Assembly: GCA_013361525.1 (NCBI GenBank)
Contig: JABFXY010000116.1
Coordinates: 16,261-80,260, forward strand
Origin: Polyangiaceae bacterium
GTDB lineage: Bacteria > Myxococcota_A > Polyangia > Polyangiales > Polyangiaceae
Reading direction: 5' to 3'
Length of the DNA: 64,000 nucleotides
The position numbers and the translations under genes are program-made. The stretch's first letter is position 1. Every line of letters starts with the position of its first letter. Below the pieces are notes generated by a model, which was not told the origin of the DNA, did not search any database, and saw nothing but the letters and a program-made list of their open reading frames with translations. Positions 49,438-58,552 of this stretch are shown here, in pieces.

Positions 49438-50550
49438 TCAAGGATGAACGACGATCGTGCCGCGCGGCCCGGCGGCGATTTGGGTTCCGAACGGCGCGCT
49501 CGAGACGGCGAGGGTGTGGAGGACGAAGCTGCGTTCCTCCTCGTTGCAGGGGACGAGCTGCATCCGTGACAGCCGTAGCGGCACCATCCTCAGCTCGATC
49601 AAGAGGCCGCTCGTCGGGTCGACGGCGGCGAAATACATGATGCCGAGCTCGCCTCTATACTCCTCGTGTCCGCGAATTCCCTCATAGTCGTTGATCAGAT
49701 CACCACAGCCATAGAGAACGAGCTTGCCGGCGTGGACTTCGATGGGCCGCGGGTGGTGCGACGAATGGCCGTGTATGACGTCGGCCCCCGCGTCGATCAA
49801 CGCATGAGCGAACCGCACGTGCGCATCCGGCACGCGATAACCCCAATTGCCACCCCAATGGATCGACACGACGACGATGTCCCCGGGCCGGCGATGCCGG
49901 TCGATGCGATCGCCGATCGCCCTCGCCTCCGATGCCGAGAGGTCTTCGATCCGTGCGACCCCGGCGGCATGTTTCCGGGCTCCCCACTCCGGAGGGACGC
50001 CGCTCGATTCATGACCGAACGCGAGCACGAGCACCCGGGCGGCGCGGCCGACCAAAACGGCCGCGGCGTCCTCGGCCTGGGCGCGATCGGCGCCGGCCCC
50101 GCAAGTCGCGATTCGTGCGCCGTGGAGCACGTCGAGCGTCTCGAGGAGCCCGGCGTATCCCCAGTCGAGCACGTGGTTGTTCGCGAGAGCGCAGACGTCG
50201 ATTCCCGCCGCCGTGAGGCACGAGACGTTGTCCGGGTGCATTCGATAGTTGATGCCCTTTGGTACCCATGGGCTCCGGCTGCACGTCACGCTCGTCTCCA
50301 GGTTGACGACGCGAGCCGCTGGCCGAGCTTCCCTCAGGACGTCGAGCGCTGCGCCCCAGACATACGCCGACGAGACCTGTCGCGGCACCGGCCCGTTCAC
50401 CCGCTCCGCGAGCTCGATATAGTCTCGCGCGTCGTGTGAATAGCTCTCGTAGAGGATCGGGTCCGATGGGTGCGCGAGGATCTGATCGACGCCACGGCCG
50501 GTCATGACGTCGCCGCACATGAAAATCTCGAGGGGGCCGATGCTCGTCAC
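49438..50550 (-). CDS. CapA-family (poly-gamma-glutamate synthesis-like) metallophosphatase fold protein
   Basis: 370 residues from GTG 50548-50550, chosen because 'IGPLEIFMCGDVMTGRG' begins the domain; frames further upstream overlap the divergent gene. CapA motifs: 'CGDVMTGRG', 'VVNLETSVT', 'ALANNHVLDWGYAG', 'VVSIHWGGNWGY' and 'HGHSSHHPRPIEV', which supply the metal ligands of the calcineurin-like fold. In Gram-positives CapA/PgsA acts in capsule polymer export; in other bacteria its role is undefined. No signal peptide is evident. Divergent from the small membrane protein (gap 104 bp). Confidence 0.85.
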   Translation of the reverse strand: MTSIGPLEIFMCGDVMTGRGVDQILAHPSDPILYESYSHDARDYIELAERVNGPVPRQVSSAYVWGAALDVLREARPAARVVNLETSVTCSRSPWVPKGINYRMHPDNVSCLTAAGIDVCALANNHVLDWGYAGLLETLDVLHGARIATCGAGADRAQAEDAAAVLVGRAARVLVLAFGHESSGVPPEWGARKHAAGVARIEDLSASEARAIGDRIDRHRRPGDIVVVSIHWGGNWGYRVPDAHVRFAHALIDAGADVIHGHSSHHPRPIEVHAGKLVLYGCGDLINDYEGIRGHEEYRGELGIMYFAAVDPTSGLLIELRMVPLRLSRMQLVPCNEEERSFVLHTLAVSSAPFGTQIAAGPRGTIVVHP

Positions 50551-50654
50551 ACGTGCGATCCGCCTGGCGTCGACGCGACGCTCCCCAACGAGCGGCAAGG
50601 ACCGCGCCGCGGCTTGAGTCGTGCTGATAGTGTGGCAAACAGAAAAACGATCGC

Positions 50655-51569
50655 ATGAGCGACGATGCCCGCCACCACGATCGCCGGCTCGCGCTCCCGG
50701 CATCGGGAGCCTCGGCCGGTACGAGGGATTTCGCTGCGACCCTCGTTCGCGGCTCGGGTCGTTTTCTCGTCTGGTTCTGCGTCGGTGGCCTCGGCGCCGA
50801 CTGGGGTCCGCCGCGAAGGCGATTCGCGATGTTCGCGCTCTTGCGCGTGCTCGTCGTGCTGACGCTCGTGTTCCTCACGTCGTGGGGCCTCGCGAATCCG
50901 ATCGTCGCGACGGTGCTGATTTCGACGCTGCTCGCCGGCGGGCTCGCCGCGTTCATCGCGCGCGCGAAGGCGCGCGCCGCGCTCTACGACGTCGCGACGC
51001 GTGAGCTCGGGAGCTTCGAGGCGCTGTCGTCGTCGAACGTCACGGCGCCGAAGCTGCTCCCGGCTCGACCGCTCCAAGAGCTCGCGCTCGCCGTCGACCG
51101 GATCCGCCGCGGCGACGCCCGCGGCGCGCACGATGCGCTGTCGAACCTCGACGTCGAGCAGCTTCACACCGACGAGCGCCGCATGGTCGAGGCCGTCCGT
51201 GCGCTCGTCGCGCGGTCCTGGTCCGACACCAAAACCGCGATGGTCTGCGCGCTCAACGCGTTCCCGACGGGAGCCCTCGATATCGACGAGCGCATCGCGC
51301 AAATCAGCGTCGAAGGAACGTGGCACGACGGCGTTCGGCTGAGCCGGATGGCCGACGACTGGGCACGCCACGGAATCACGGAATCCGACACGACGAACCT
51401 CGGCAAGTTGCTGCGCTTCACCCTGGTGAAGCTCGCGCGCGTCGACCCTTGCGCGCTACCCGGCGACGAGCGGCGCGAGCTCGCGGAGCTCGCGCGCATC
51501 CTCGGGGATTTCGAGACGGCCGCGCTGGCACGCGCGACCCCCTCGTCGCGCGCGCCCGGCTATCGGTAA
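50655..51569 (+). CDS. Membrane-anchored hypothetical protein
   Basis: 304 residues. Two adjacent hydrophobic segments, 'FALLRVLVVLTLVFLTSWGL' and 'IVATVLISTLLAGGLAAF' (residues about 58-95), are followed by a helical cytoplasmic part ('ALAVDRIRRGDARGAHDALSNLDVEQL') resembling a TPR-like stretch. No family recognised. Its transcript probably ends at the hairpin 51573-51595. Confidence 0.6.
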   Translation: MSDDARHHDRRLALPASGASAGTRDFAATLVRGSGRFLVWFCVGGLGADWGPPRRRFAMFALLRVLVVLTLVFLTSWGLANPIVATVLISTLLAGGLAAFIARAKARAALYDVATRELGSFEALSSSNVTAPKLLPARPLQELALAVDRIRRGDARGAHDALSNLDVEQLHTDERRMVEAVRALVARSWSDTKTAMVCALNAFPTGALDIDERIAQISVEGTWHDGVRLSRMADDWARHGITESDTTNLGKLLRFTLVKLARVDPCALPGDERRELAELARILGDFETAALARATPSSRAPGYR

Positions 51570-51572
51570 TCG

Positions 51573-51595
51573 CTAAACCCAGCGCTCAGCTGGGT
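51573..51595 (+). terminator. Hairpin terminator after the membrane protein gene
   Basis: AAACCCAGC-gctca-GCTGGGTTT: perfect 9-bp stem 3 bp after the stop codon, ending in TTT. Best rho-independent-like terminator in this stretch. Confidence 0.65.
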
Positions 51596-51647
51596 TTGGC
51601 CGAAAACAACAAAGCTCGGAGCTCAGACCTGTGCCAAACGCCCGAGC

Positions 51648-51681
51648 AACCGGCCCGCTCGCCCGTTAGGGCGGGCCGGTT
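51648..51681. terminator. Bidirectional terminator hairpin
   Basis: AACCGGCCCGC...GCGGGCCGGTT: perfect 11-bp stem between the converging membrane protein and alpha-amylase genes, 29 bp beyond the amylase stop. Confidence 0.65.
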
Positions 51682-51710
51682 TGCGAGGTCAACGCAAGTG
51701 AGCTCTGGGC

Positions 51711-53588
51711 TTACTCGCGCACCAGAATCAGCGCCGACTGCGGCTCGAGGCCGGGGCTGATCACGAGATCGCCGTCCGGCCCGACGGTGAATGAGCGGTC
51801 GCCGTTCAGCGCGTCGACGAGCTTCGTGCCTTCGGGAAGTGTGGTCTTCATCGGCGAGCCGCCGAACGTCGGAGCGCTCTCCTTGTCCGGGTGAGCATTG
51901 AAGACCACGAGCGCATAATCGTCGCCCGCGTCTCCGCCTTTTCGTTCGAAGGCGAACACACCGGCATCTTCCTCTTCGCCCGTGCGCTCGCTCGACCAGA
52001 CGACCTGCACCGCCCCTTTGCGTAGCGCCGCGCTCTCTTTGCGAATCGCGGCCAGCCTCTTGATGAACGTAAACGTGCCCCCGTCGGTCGCGAACCCGCT
52101 GGGCCACAGGTCCTCGCGATTGGAAGGATCATTACCGCCCGAAAACTCCTGCTCGGTGCCGTAATAGATGCAGGGAACACCTTGCGCCGTGAAGATGAAG
52201 GTCAGCGCGTTGTGCAGGCCCTCGACCGACCCCGTCCAGAGAAAGCGCGGGACGTCGTGGTTGTCGATGAAGTTGATCGGCATGTCGGACGGCGCGACGC
52301 CGGTCCCGAGCTCCATCGCCTGTGTCCCCCAATGCACGGGGCGGAGATTCCAGAGATCTTCGATGCGCTTCGTCGATTGATTGAGCTGAAAAACGTCACG
52401 TATCGCGGTGAAGTATTGGGAGAAGTAGAACACGCTGTCGAGCTGGTCGCCGGTGAGCGTCCGGCCATCGGTCACGCACTCGTTCTCGTAGGCGAGCTGA
52501 TCCTCCGGCGGGACGTCGGCCTTCGTGAACGCGCCAATCAGATTGTCGCGCCCGTCGAACGCCTCCCCGAACATGATGAAGTTCGTCTTGCCCTTGTCGG
52601 CGAGGCGCTGGCGGACCTTCTGCGTGAAATAGCGCCAGAACTCGCGCTCCACGTGCTTCACCGTATCGATGCGGAAGCCGTCGATGTCGGTGAGCTCGAC
52701 CCAGCGGGCGTACGACTCGACCATTGCCTCTTTGACGGCGATGCCATCGCGCGGTCCGCAGAGCTTGGTGTTCACGTCTTTGAGGCCACCGGGGAAGTCC
52801 CCCATGATGAGCTGCTCGGGATCCTCGAAGTTCACCGTGCGGCCCTTTCGATTGTAGGCACGCGGATCCTGGAAGACCTCGGGCTGGGGGGGCACGTGGT
52901 TGGTCGCGGGGTCGTAGACGAAGACGACCGGCGCCGGCCCCGCCTCTCCCAAAGAGGTTCGCGATTGGACGCCGCGGGGATCGAAATCGGGATCGTATTC
53001 GTTGATGTGCGTCACGCCCGAGCTGACGCCGTCCCCGGCGACCCGCTCGTCGGGCTCCCCGTTCATGTTGATGTCGTAATAGAAGATCTGCCCGAGGTGA
53101 TTCGTGACGATGTCGACGATCACCTTCATCTTTCGCTCGTGCGCGGCGTTGACCAGACTACGAAGCGCGGCGAGATCACCGAAATGGGGATTGAGCGCGG
53201 TGAGGTCCTGCGCCCAATATCCGTGGTATCCGTCGAAGCCCGCGTCGGTGTCGACGTTCTTGATGATGGGCGAGATCCACAACGTCGTGACGCCGAGCTC
53301 TTGAAGGTAGTCGAGGTTGTCCTCGAGGCCCTTCCAATCGCCGCCGTGGTATTTGCCCATCGCGCTCAGGTCGACGCGGTAGTTGTTGCCGCGCTCACCG
53401 TCGGCAAAGCGATCGACGAGCACCTGATAGATGACCTCGTCACGCCAGTCCTCTACCTGCGAGGTGAGCTCGATGTCGCCTTGGAGGCCCTCGTCGAAGC
53501 TCATACAGCCCGAGGCGTGATGGAACATCGCCGCGCCCGCGATCGCCGCGAACGCCACCCAAGTACGTCGCTTTCGATGTTGCTTCAT
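51711..53588 (-). CDS. Alpha-amylase (GH13) lipoprotein
   Basis: 625 residues from ATG 53586-53588, 2 bp after the maltoporin-like gene stop. Signal 'WVAFAAIAGAAMFHHASGC' gives an ASGC lipobox (Cys about 28). The GH13 conserved regions are all seen: 'VDIVTNH' (I), 'GFRIDTVKHV' (II, with the nucleophile Asp), 'FGEAFDG' (III, acid/base Glu) and 'FIDNHD' (IV). It hydrolyses alpha-1,4 glucans at the cell surface; together with the upstream porin this forms a maltodextrin uptake pair. Domain C follows at the C-terminus. Confidence 0.93.
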   Translation of the reverse strand: MKQHRKRRTWVAFAAIAGAAMFHHASGCMSFDEGLQGDIELTSQVEDWRDEVIYQVLVDRFADGERGNNYRVDLSAMGKYHGGDWKGLEDNLDYLQELGVTTLWISPIIKNVDTDAGFDGYHGYWAQDLTALNPHFGDLAALRSLVNAAHERKMKVIVDIVTNHLGQIFYYDINMNGEPDERVAGDGVSSGVTHINEYDPDFDPRGVQSRTSLGEAGPAPVVFVYDPATNHVPPQPEVFQDPRAYNRKGRTVNFEDPEQLIMGDFPGGLKDVNTKLCGPRDGIAVKEAMVESYARWVELTDIDGFRIDTVKHVEREFWRYFTQKVRQRLADKGKTNFIMFGEAFDGRDNLIGAFTKADVPPEDQLAYENECVTDGRTLTGDQLDSVFYFSQYFTAIRDVFQLNQSTKRIEDLWNLRPVHWGTQAMELGTGVAPSDMPINFIDNHDVPRFLWTGSVEGLHNALTFIFTAQGVPCIYYGTEQEFSGGNDPSNREDLWPSGFATDGGTFTFIKRLAAIRKESAALRKGAVQVVWSSERTGEEEDAGVFAFERKGGDAGDDYALVVFNAHPDKESAPTFGGSPMKTTLPEGTKLVDALNGDRSFTVGPDGDLVISPGLEPQSALILVRE

Positions 53589-53590
53589 TG

Positions 53591-55294
53591 TCAGAACCCG
53601 TACGAGCTCGAGTTGAACCACCACTCCGCACCGAGGCCGAAGAAATGCTCGAGCTTGTGCTCTCGGAAGGGATGATCGACCGGGTAGAACTGGCGCGCGG
53701 TCTCGTCGCGGACGGCGAGGTTGTAAATCGCGCGTAGATGCGGGCGAACGTAATCGCCGCGGCCCGCGGGCGAGATGTACGGGATGATACCGACCCGCCA
53801 GATGCTGCCGATCGCAGGCCCCTCGGGTGCCCCTTCCGGCGCGTCGGGGTTTTGGTGGAGGACGCCGCGCTGGGCCATCTCGAACGTCCCCTCGAGAGAG
53901 ATGCCCGCGATGTCGCCGAGGAAAAATGTGGGGCGGAGCACGACCGCGCCTTCGTCGACGTCTTCGAAGTTGAGGGCCTCGCTCGCGTCTCGAAAGCTTC
54001 GGAAGTAGGCGCCCATCATGACGCCGAAGAACTCGATCTCCGCGTTGCCTGCGGTGGCGACGACGATCTCCCGCGCGCCGCTCGTCGTCTTTTCGAGGTT
54101 GAGCTGCCCCGGCGCCGTGAATTGCCCGTAGGCGGCGAGGTTGCTGCTGTAGCGCGCGAACACGTGCACGAACGTGTCGCGCTTGCCCGAATAGAGCGTC
54201 ACTTGGCCGCCGATCGAAAAGCCGCCGTCGCTCGGGAGCTGCTCGAGCTCGGCGCCGGGCTCGGGCTCGTGCTTGCCCTCCGGAAGCGTATACCCCTCAC
54301 CGTAAAGGACGGCTTTCACCCCGGGGCCGGGCTTGTCACGGTCACCGAATTTCTGATTGTGAGACAGTCGCAAAGCGCCAATCAGCTTTTGGCGATCGAG
54401 CAGCGGGACCGACACACTCCCGAATTGGTCGAGCGGCGCGGGGCGCTCGACGGTCTGCTTGAAAAAAGGCACGTTCGGCTGCGTGGCTCCGACGACGAGC
54501 TGCCCCGCCGTGCCTACCTCGTGGGCATAGCTGACGCCCGCACCGAGCAGGTTCAAATTGTCGAGCGGCCACCAATCGAGAAGGTAGATGTCGTCGCCGC
54601 GCACCATTCGCGAACCGGCCCACGCCGCCAGGCCTTTGACGCCGATATCGCGCGCCTCGAGGTAGAGGTTTCGGATTGCGGCATTGAGCTCGAAGTCCCC
54701 GCTCCAATGAAAGACGGGGCTCGCAATGGCGAGGGTGACGACGACGTTGGTGTGGATCCCCGTCTTGCCCCAATCGTCTTCGCGCCGGAGCTCCGCCTCC
54801 GCGTAGTTGTCCTCGTCCATACGAGAACCGTGGGAGACGATATCGGCGTCGTGACCCGGGCCCCCGTCGCCGTTCACGGCGGCGACGACGCGACCGTACG
54901 AGCCGAACTCGAAGGAGCCCTTGTGCTCCGGCTCTTTGGGAGGTTCGGGCGGCGCCGTGGGCGCCGTCTCGGCCTTCTTTTTCGTGGCTGCGTCTTTGTC
55001 CGGAAGCGGCTTCGCGGTCGGCCCGGGGCCTCCCTCGGGGGCGCCGCCTTGCGCCTCGCCGCCCGTCCCGGCCCCGCCGCCGCCGCCGCCCTCCGGCGGG
55101 CGATCGGCGGGCGGTTGAGGCGCGGCGTCTGCGCCGCCTTGCTCTGGAGGTTGGCGCGCCGGCGGCTGGCTCGGCGGTGGATCGGTCGGAGCGCCTTGCG
55201 CCCAACCTACCTGTGGTTCGAGCGCGGTCCCCAACGGCGCGATACAAAGAATTGCAATCGATAGCCCGCGCCCGAAGCGCCATTCCGATACCAC
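53591..55294 (-). CDS. Maltoporin-like (LamB-type) outer-membrane porin
   Basis: 567 residues if begun at GTG 55292-55294. A signal-like stretch 'LSIAILCIAPLGTALEPQVGWAQG' precedes a long Pro/Gly/Glu-rich linker (residues about 35-120), an unusual N-terminal extension. The barrel part resembles LamB: 'NYAEAELRREDDW', 'YLEARDIGVKGLAAWAGSRM' with 'DIYLLDWWPLDNLNLLGAGVSY', and the end 'FFGLGAEWWFNSSSYGF'. Located directly upstream of the alpha-amylase (2-bp gap), so it should pass the dextrins made by that enzyme. Identification rests on motif resemblance and context. Confidence 0.75.
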   Translation of the reverse strand: MVSEWRFGRGLSIAILCIAPLGTALEPQVGWAQGAPTDPPPSQPPARQPPEQGGADAAPQPPADRPPEGGGGGGAGTGGEAQGGAPEGGPGPTAKPLPDKDAATKKKAETAPTAPPEPPKEPEHKGSFEFGSYGRVVAAVNGDGGPGHDADIVSHGSRMDEDNYAEAELRREDDWGKTGIHTNVVVTLAIASPVFHWSGDFELNAAIRNLYLEARDIGVKGLAAWAGSRMVRGDDIYLLDWWPLDNLNLLGAGVSYAHEVGTAGQLVVGATQPNVPFFKQTVERPAPLDQFGSVSVPLLDRQKLIGALRLSHNQKFGDRDKPGPGVKAVLYGEGYTLPEGKHEPEPGAELEQLPSDGGFSIGGQVTLYSGKRDTFVHVFARYSSNLAAYGQFTAPGQLNLEKTTSGAREIVVATAGNAEIEFFGVMMGAYFRSFRDASEALNFEDVDEGAVVLRPTFFLGDIAGISLEGTFEMAQRGVLHQNPDAPEGAPEGPAIGSIWRVGIIPYISPAGRGDYVRPHLRAIYNLAVRDETARQFYPVDHPFREHKLEHFFGLGAEWWFNSSSYGF

Positions 55295-55335
55295 GGGCCC
55301 GACCGTATCATGCCTTGCTAAGGCGATAGCGGCGG

Positions 55336-56724
55336 TCAGCGGTCGGCCACGCGCTTGCGACGGCGCGTGCGAGGCTCGGTCACGTCCGACCACCGATCCA
55401 TCACGCGCTTGGCGCGCGGCACATCGGAAGCAGCGAGCGCGAGGTCGACCAGAAGCACGTCCGCCCAAGGCTCACGGGCGTCGATGGCTGCCTGGAGCTC
55501 GGGCTCGGTCGGCATCTTGCCGACACCGAGCAGCCCGAGCGCGGAAGGAAGCAGAGCCCAACCGCGCAGCCCCGTCGACTTCGCTTCTTCGTCGATTTTC
55601 ACGAGGTCTTCGGTGCGGCGCTCTTCGTACGCGCCGATGGCGTGAACGATCGAAAGCGGCTCCGCCTCGCCGCTGTGATCGGCGGCTTGTTTTGCCCCCG
55701 CGAGATCGCCGCGCAAAAGCTTCACGCGGACCAGCATCACCGTGGCGCGCGTGAGCTCCGGACGGAACCGCTGGGCCGCCTCCGCCGCGGCGTGCGCGGC
55801 CTGCAAATCACCGGCAACCAGGGCGATTTGCGCGCAGGTCGTCGCGACGAGCGCGCTGTCGATGTCCCCGAGCGCGGCGTCGATGCCGAACGCCGCGTCG
55901 TCGCCGCCGAGGAGCAGCGCCTGCGCGAGCGGGCGAACCGAACGGGGTAGGTCGACGACGGTCGCCGGATCGACGTGGGCTTGAACGGAAGCGTCCCCCT
56001 GCATACGTCCGAGCGCTGCAGCAAGCACGACCGCCGCGGCGTCCGCGCCTCGAACCTCGGAGAGCGCGACGCGAGCCTCTTCGAATCGCTCGTCGAAGAG
56101 GAGCGAGCGGACACGCCGGAGCCTCGGCAGGACGGCGTCTTGCCATTGCGATGCGCTTCGTGAAAACGCCGCCTCGGCGAGGGCCGGGTCACAATCGAGG
56201 TCGAGCGCTGCGCCCGCCGCAAAATCGTAAAACGCGTCGCCGGGGACGTTCTGCTCTTTGTGCTGATCGACGAGCCGTCGCGCGAAGCGATCGTTCTTCA
56301 TCGCGACCGCTGCCGCGAGGTTCGCGAAGGCGTGATGGGTTCCGCGAAGGCCCAACCTCCGAACCTCGGAGACGAACCCGACCGCACGCGCCCCGTCGCC
56401 GTCGGCCTCCATCAGGCTCATTCCGGTCGTGTGGACCCACGCGACCTTCGCCTCCTGCGATTCCTCGTCGAGCGCACGCGCCTTCGACGCGTGATCGGCG
56501 GCGACCGCGATGTTCCCAGCGCGCAGGGCCGCATAGGACTCCTGCACGAGGCGCTTCGCTTCTGCGATCGCATCCTCGCGCGAGCGGCGCGTAAAGAACG
56601 CCGCGGCGACGGCTCCGCCCCCGACCACCAATGCGCCGGCGACGCCGAGGCGAACGAGAATGCGGCGTCTCGACACCGGTCGAGATGCGAAATCAGGGTC
56701 GTCCGATCGATCTTGGTCGTCCAT
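55336..56724 (-). CDS. TPR-like membrane-anchored protein
   Basis: 462 residues. An N-terminal 'SRRRILVRLGVAGALVVGGGAVAAAFF' (residues about 18-45) is a single membrane anchor, possibly read as a TAT-like signal. The rest is alpha-helical with TPR-like units such as 'AIAEAKRLVQESYAALRAGNIAVAADHASKARALD' (residues about 53-87) and 'VAGDLQAAHAAAEAAQRFRPELTRA'. Function unknown. 41 bp upstream of the maltoporin-like gene on the same strand, so it may head that transcript. Confidence 0.68.
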   Translation of the reverse strand: MDDQDRSDDPDFASRPVSRRRILVRLGVAGALVVGGGAVAAAFFTRRSREDAIAEAKRLVQESYAALRAGNIAVAADHASKARALDEESQEAKVAWVHTTGMSLMEADGDGARAVGFVSEVRRLGLRGTHHAFANLAAAVAMKNDRFARRLVDQHKEQNVPGDAFYDFAAGAALDLDCDPALAEAAFSRSASQWQDAVLPRLRRVRSLLFDERFEEARVALSEVRGADAAAVVLAAALGRMQGDASVQAHVDPATVVDLPRSVRPLAQALLLGGDDAAFGIDAALGDIDSALVATTCAQIALVAGDLQAAHAAAEAAQRFRPELTRATVMLVRVKLLRGDLAGAKQAADHSGEAEPLSIVHAIGAYEERRTEDLVKIDEEAKSTGLRGWALLPSALGLLGVGKMPTEPELQAAIDAREPWADVLLVDLALAASDVPRAKRVMDRWSDVTEPRTRRRKRVADR

Positions 56725-56834
56725 CGAGCCGCGGCCGCACAGAGCCGTAGAAAGCGGCTTCAGCTACCACGAAGAGGCGGCGAAGGACAGGCGAGCACCA
56801 CGCGCGGCATACCGGCCGGCCGTCCATTCGGGGT

Positions 56835-58448
56835 ATGGTGGCAAGGATGAGATCCTTGCAAACCACGCGGCGGACGCCGGCGTTGGCCCTGCTGACCACC
56901 CTGCCCCTCGTTGTGCTGAGCCTCGCGGCGTGTGGCGACGACGGGCTGACCGGCGGAGGCGGCGCGGGCGGAAGCTCGGCCGGCGGCGGGCCGCCCGTCG
57001 ACGGGGTCTGCATCCTTCACAACTGCAGCGAGGACGCCCATTGCGCAGGCTGTAGCGACGGCCGCAATACCTGCTTCATCGAGCCCGGCGCATCGTCGGG
57101 TCGCTGTGTCTCGTGCGACGCGGACACCGGCACCGGCTGTCCCGAAGGGCAGCAGTGCTCGAGCTGGGGCAATTGCGTCCCGGTCGGGCAAGAGTGTCCA
57201 ACCGACGCGACGGGTACGCCGCAGATCGGCTGCTCGAACAGCGGAGACTGCGCCGCCTGTGATCCGGCCCATCAGGTCTGCGACACGACCACGCAAACCT
57301 GCGTCGCGTGCACCGAAAACGACACCGCCGAGTGCCAATCGACGGACATCTGCGTCGACAACCAATGCAAGCCGGCGTGCGCCGCCGATTGCACCGTCGA
57401 CAACGACTGCGGAAGCTGCAACGGCGCAAAAGCCTGCAACAACCACAAATGCTCCGAGTGCAGCGCCACGTACGCCTGCCCGGCCGGCGAGCATTGCAAT
57501 CTCCAAACAGGCACCTGTGAGGAGAACTGCGGTGACCCCACCGCGCCCGGCGTTTGCGACGGTGACGACGATTGCGGCGGGTGCATCGGCAACCAAACCG
57601 AATGCCATCAGCCGATCAACGGCGGCCCCGGCACCTGCGGCCCGGCTGCCGGCGGGTGTGAAGATCTCGGCTCGGCCGGTGCGCTGACGCTGCCCGACCC
57701 CTACAATCAAATCACCAACACGTGCTCCTCCGACGCGAACTGCGACGGCGTCGGTATCACGTACAACGTCGGTAAAGCGCTCCGCGACCTGCTCGGCACC
57801 GACAACATCTTCGGCCAGGAGATCGGCGACGCCAATGTCGAGTACGGAATGAACGTTTGCGCGTCGATCACGCTCGCGGACCTCTCGTGCGGGGTCTGCG
57901 TGCCCTGCCGCGTGGACGACGACTGCCAGGACATCAACCTCGACGACTTCGCAGGTGAGCTCTTCCCGGGCGTCGGCGGCGCGGTGATCGCCTTCCTGTT
58001 CGACCAGATCTTCGGGCCGAACGAGCACGCGCTGCACATGTATTGCGAATCGGTCGCCGCCGGCTACGGCGTCTGCGTCCCCTGCCCCGGCCTCATCAAC
58101 GATTGCGCGCCCGGGTCGAGCGGCGGCGGAGGCGGAAGCTGCGATCACCCGCCGGAAGAGGCGGGCACCGCGCTCGATCCGAGCTGCGACACCTGCGCGG
58201 AAGAAGTCTGCGCATTCGACAACTATTGCTGTGACACCGAGTGGGACGACGTCTGCGTCGACGAAGCGGCGAGCGCGTGCGGCGCCGGAACGTGCCACGA
58301 CGAATGCTCCGAGGGCGCCGCAATGGGAGCGGAGTGCGGCGAGTGTGCAGCCTCCATCTGCGAGCTGGATCCCTACTGCTGTGACACGGCTTGGGATGCG
58401 ACGTGCGTCGCGGAAGTCAGCGACAACTGCAACCCTCCGTGTGAGTGA
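56835..58448 (+). CDS. Cysteine-rich lipoprotein with repeated C-terminal Cys modules
   Basis: 537 residues. Signal 'LALLTTLPLVVLSLAACGDDG' ends in LAAC, then a Gly linker. Many Cys pairs in EGF/Dickkopf-like patterns run through residues about 60-260 ('CVSCDADTGTGC', 'CSECSATYACPAG'). The C-terminus holds two copies of a module: 'CDTCAEEVCAFDNYCCDTEW' (+ DDVCVDEAASAC) and 'CGECAASICELDPYCCDTAW' (+ DATCVAEVSDNC), a repeat characteristic of myxobacterial extracellular proteins. Disulfide-rich surface protein, function unknown. ATG 56847 is an alternative start. Confidence 0.75.
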   Translation: MVARMRSLQTTRRTPALALLTTLPLVVLSLAACGDDGLTGGGGAGGSSAGGGPPVDGVCILHNCSEDAHCAGCSDGRNTCFIEPGASSGRCVSCDADTGTGCPEGQQCSSWGNCVPVGQECPTDATGTPQIGCSNSGDCAACDPAHQVCDTTTQTCVACTENDTAECQSTDICVDNQCKPACAADCTVDNDCGSCNGAKACNNHKCSECSATYACPAGEHCNLQTGTCEENCGDPTAPGVCDGDDDCGGCIGNQTECHQPINGGPGTCGPAAGGCEDLGSAGALTLPDPYNQITNTCSSDANCDGVGITYNVGKALRDLLGTDNIFGQEIGDANVEYGMNVCASITLADLSCGVCVPCRVDDDCQDINLDDFAGELFPGVGGAVIAFLFDQIFGPNEHALHMYCESVAAGYGVCVPCPGLINDCAPGSSGGGGGSCDHPPEEAGTALDPSCDTCAEEVCAFDNYCCDTEWDDVCVDEAASACGAGTCHDECSEGAAMGAECGECAASICELDPYCCDTAWDATCVAEVSDNCNPPCE

Positions 58449-58552
58449 CCGAACATCGGTGCCACAGCGACCTGCCGCCTCACCCGGACGAAGCGCTTTT
58501 CCACAGCCGGCATAGGCGTTGCAAACCTCCGTCACAGTGCGCGGAGGTCCCC

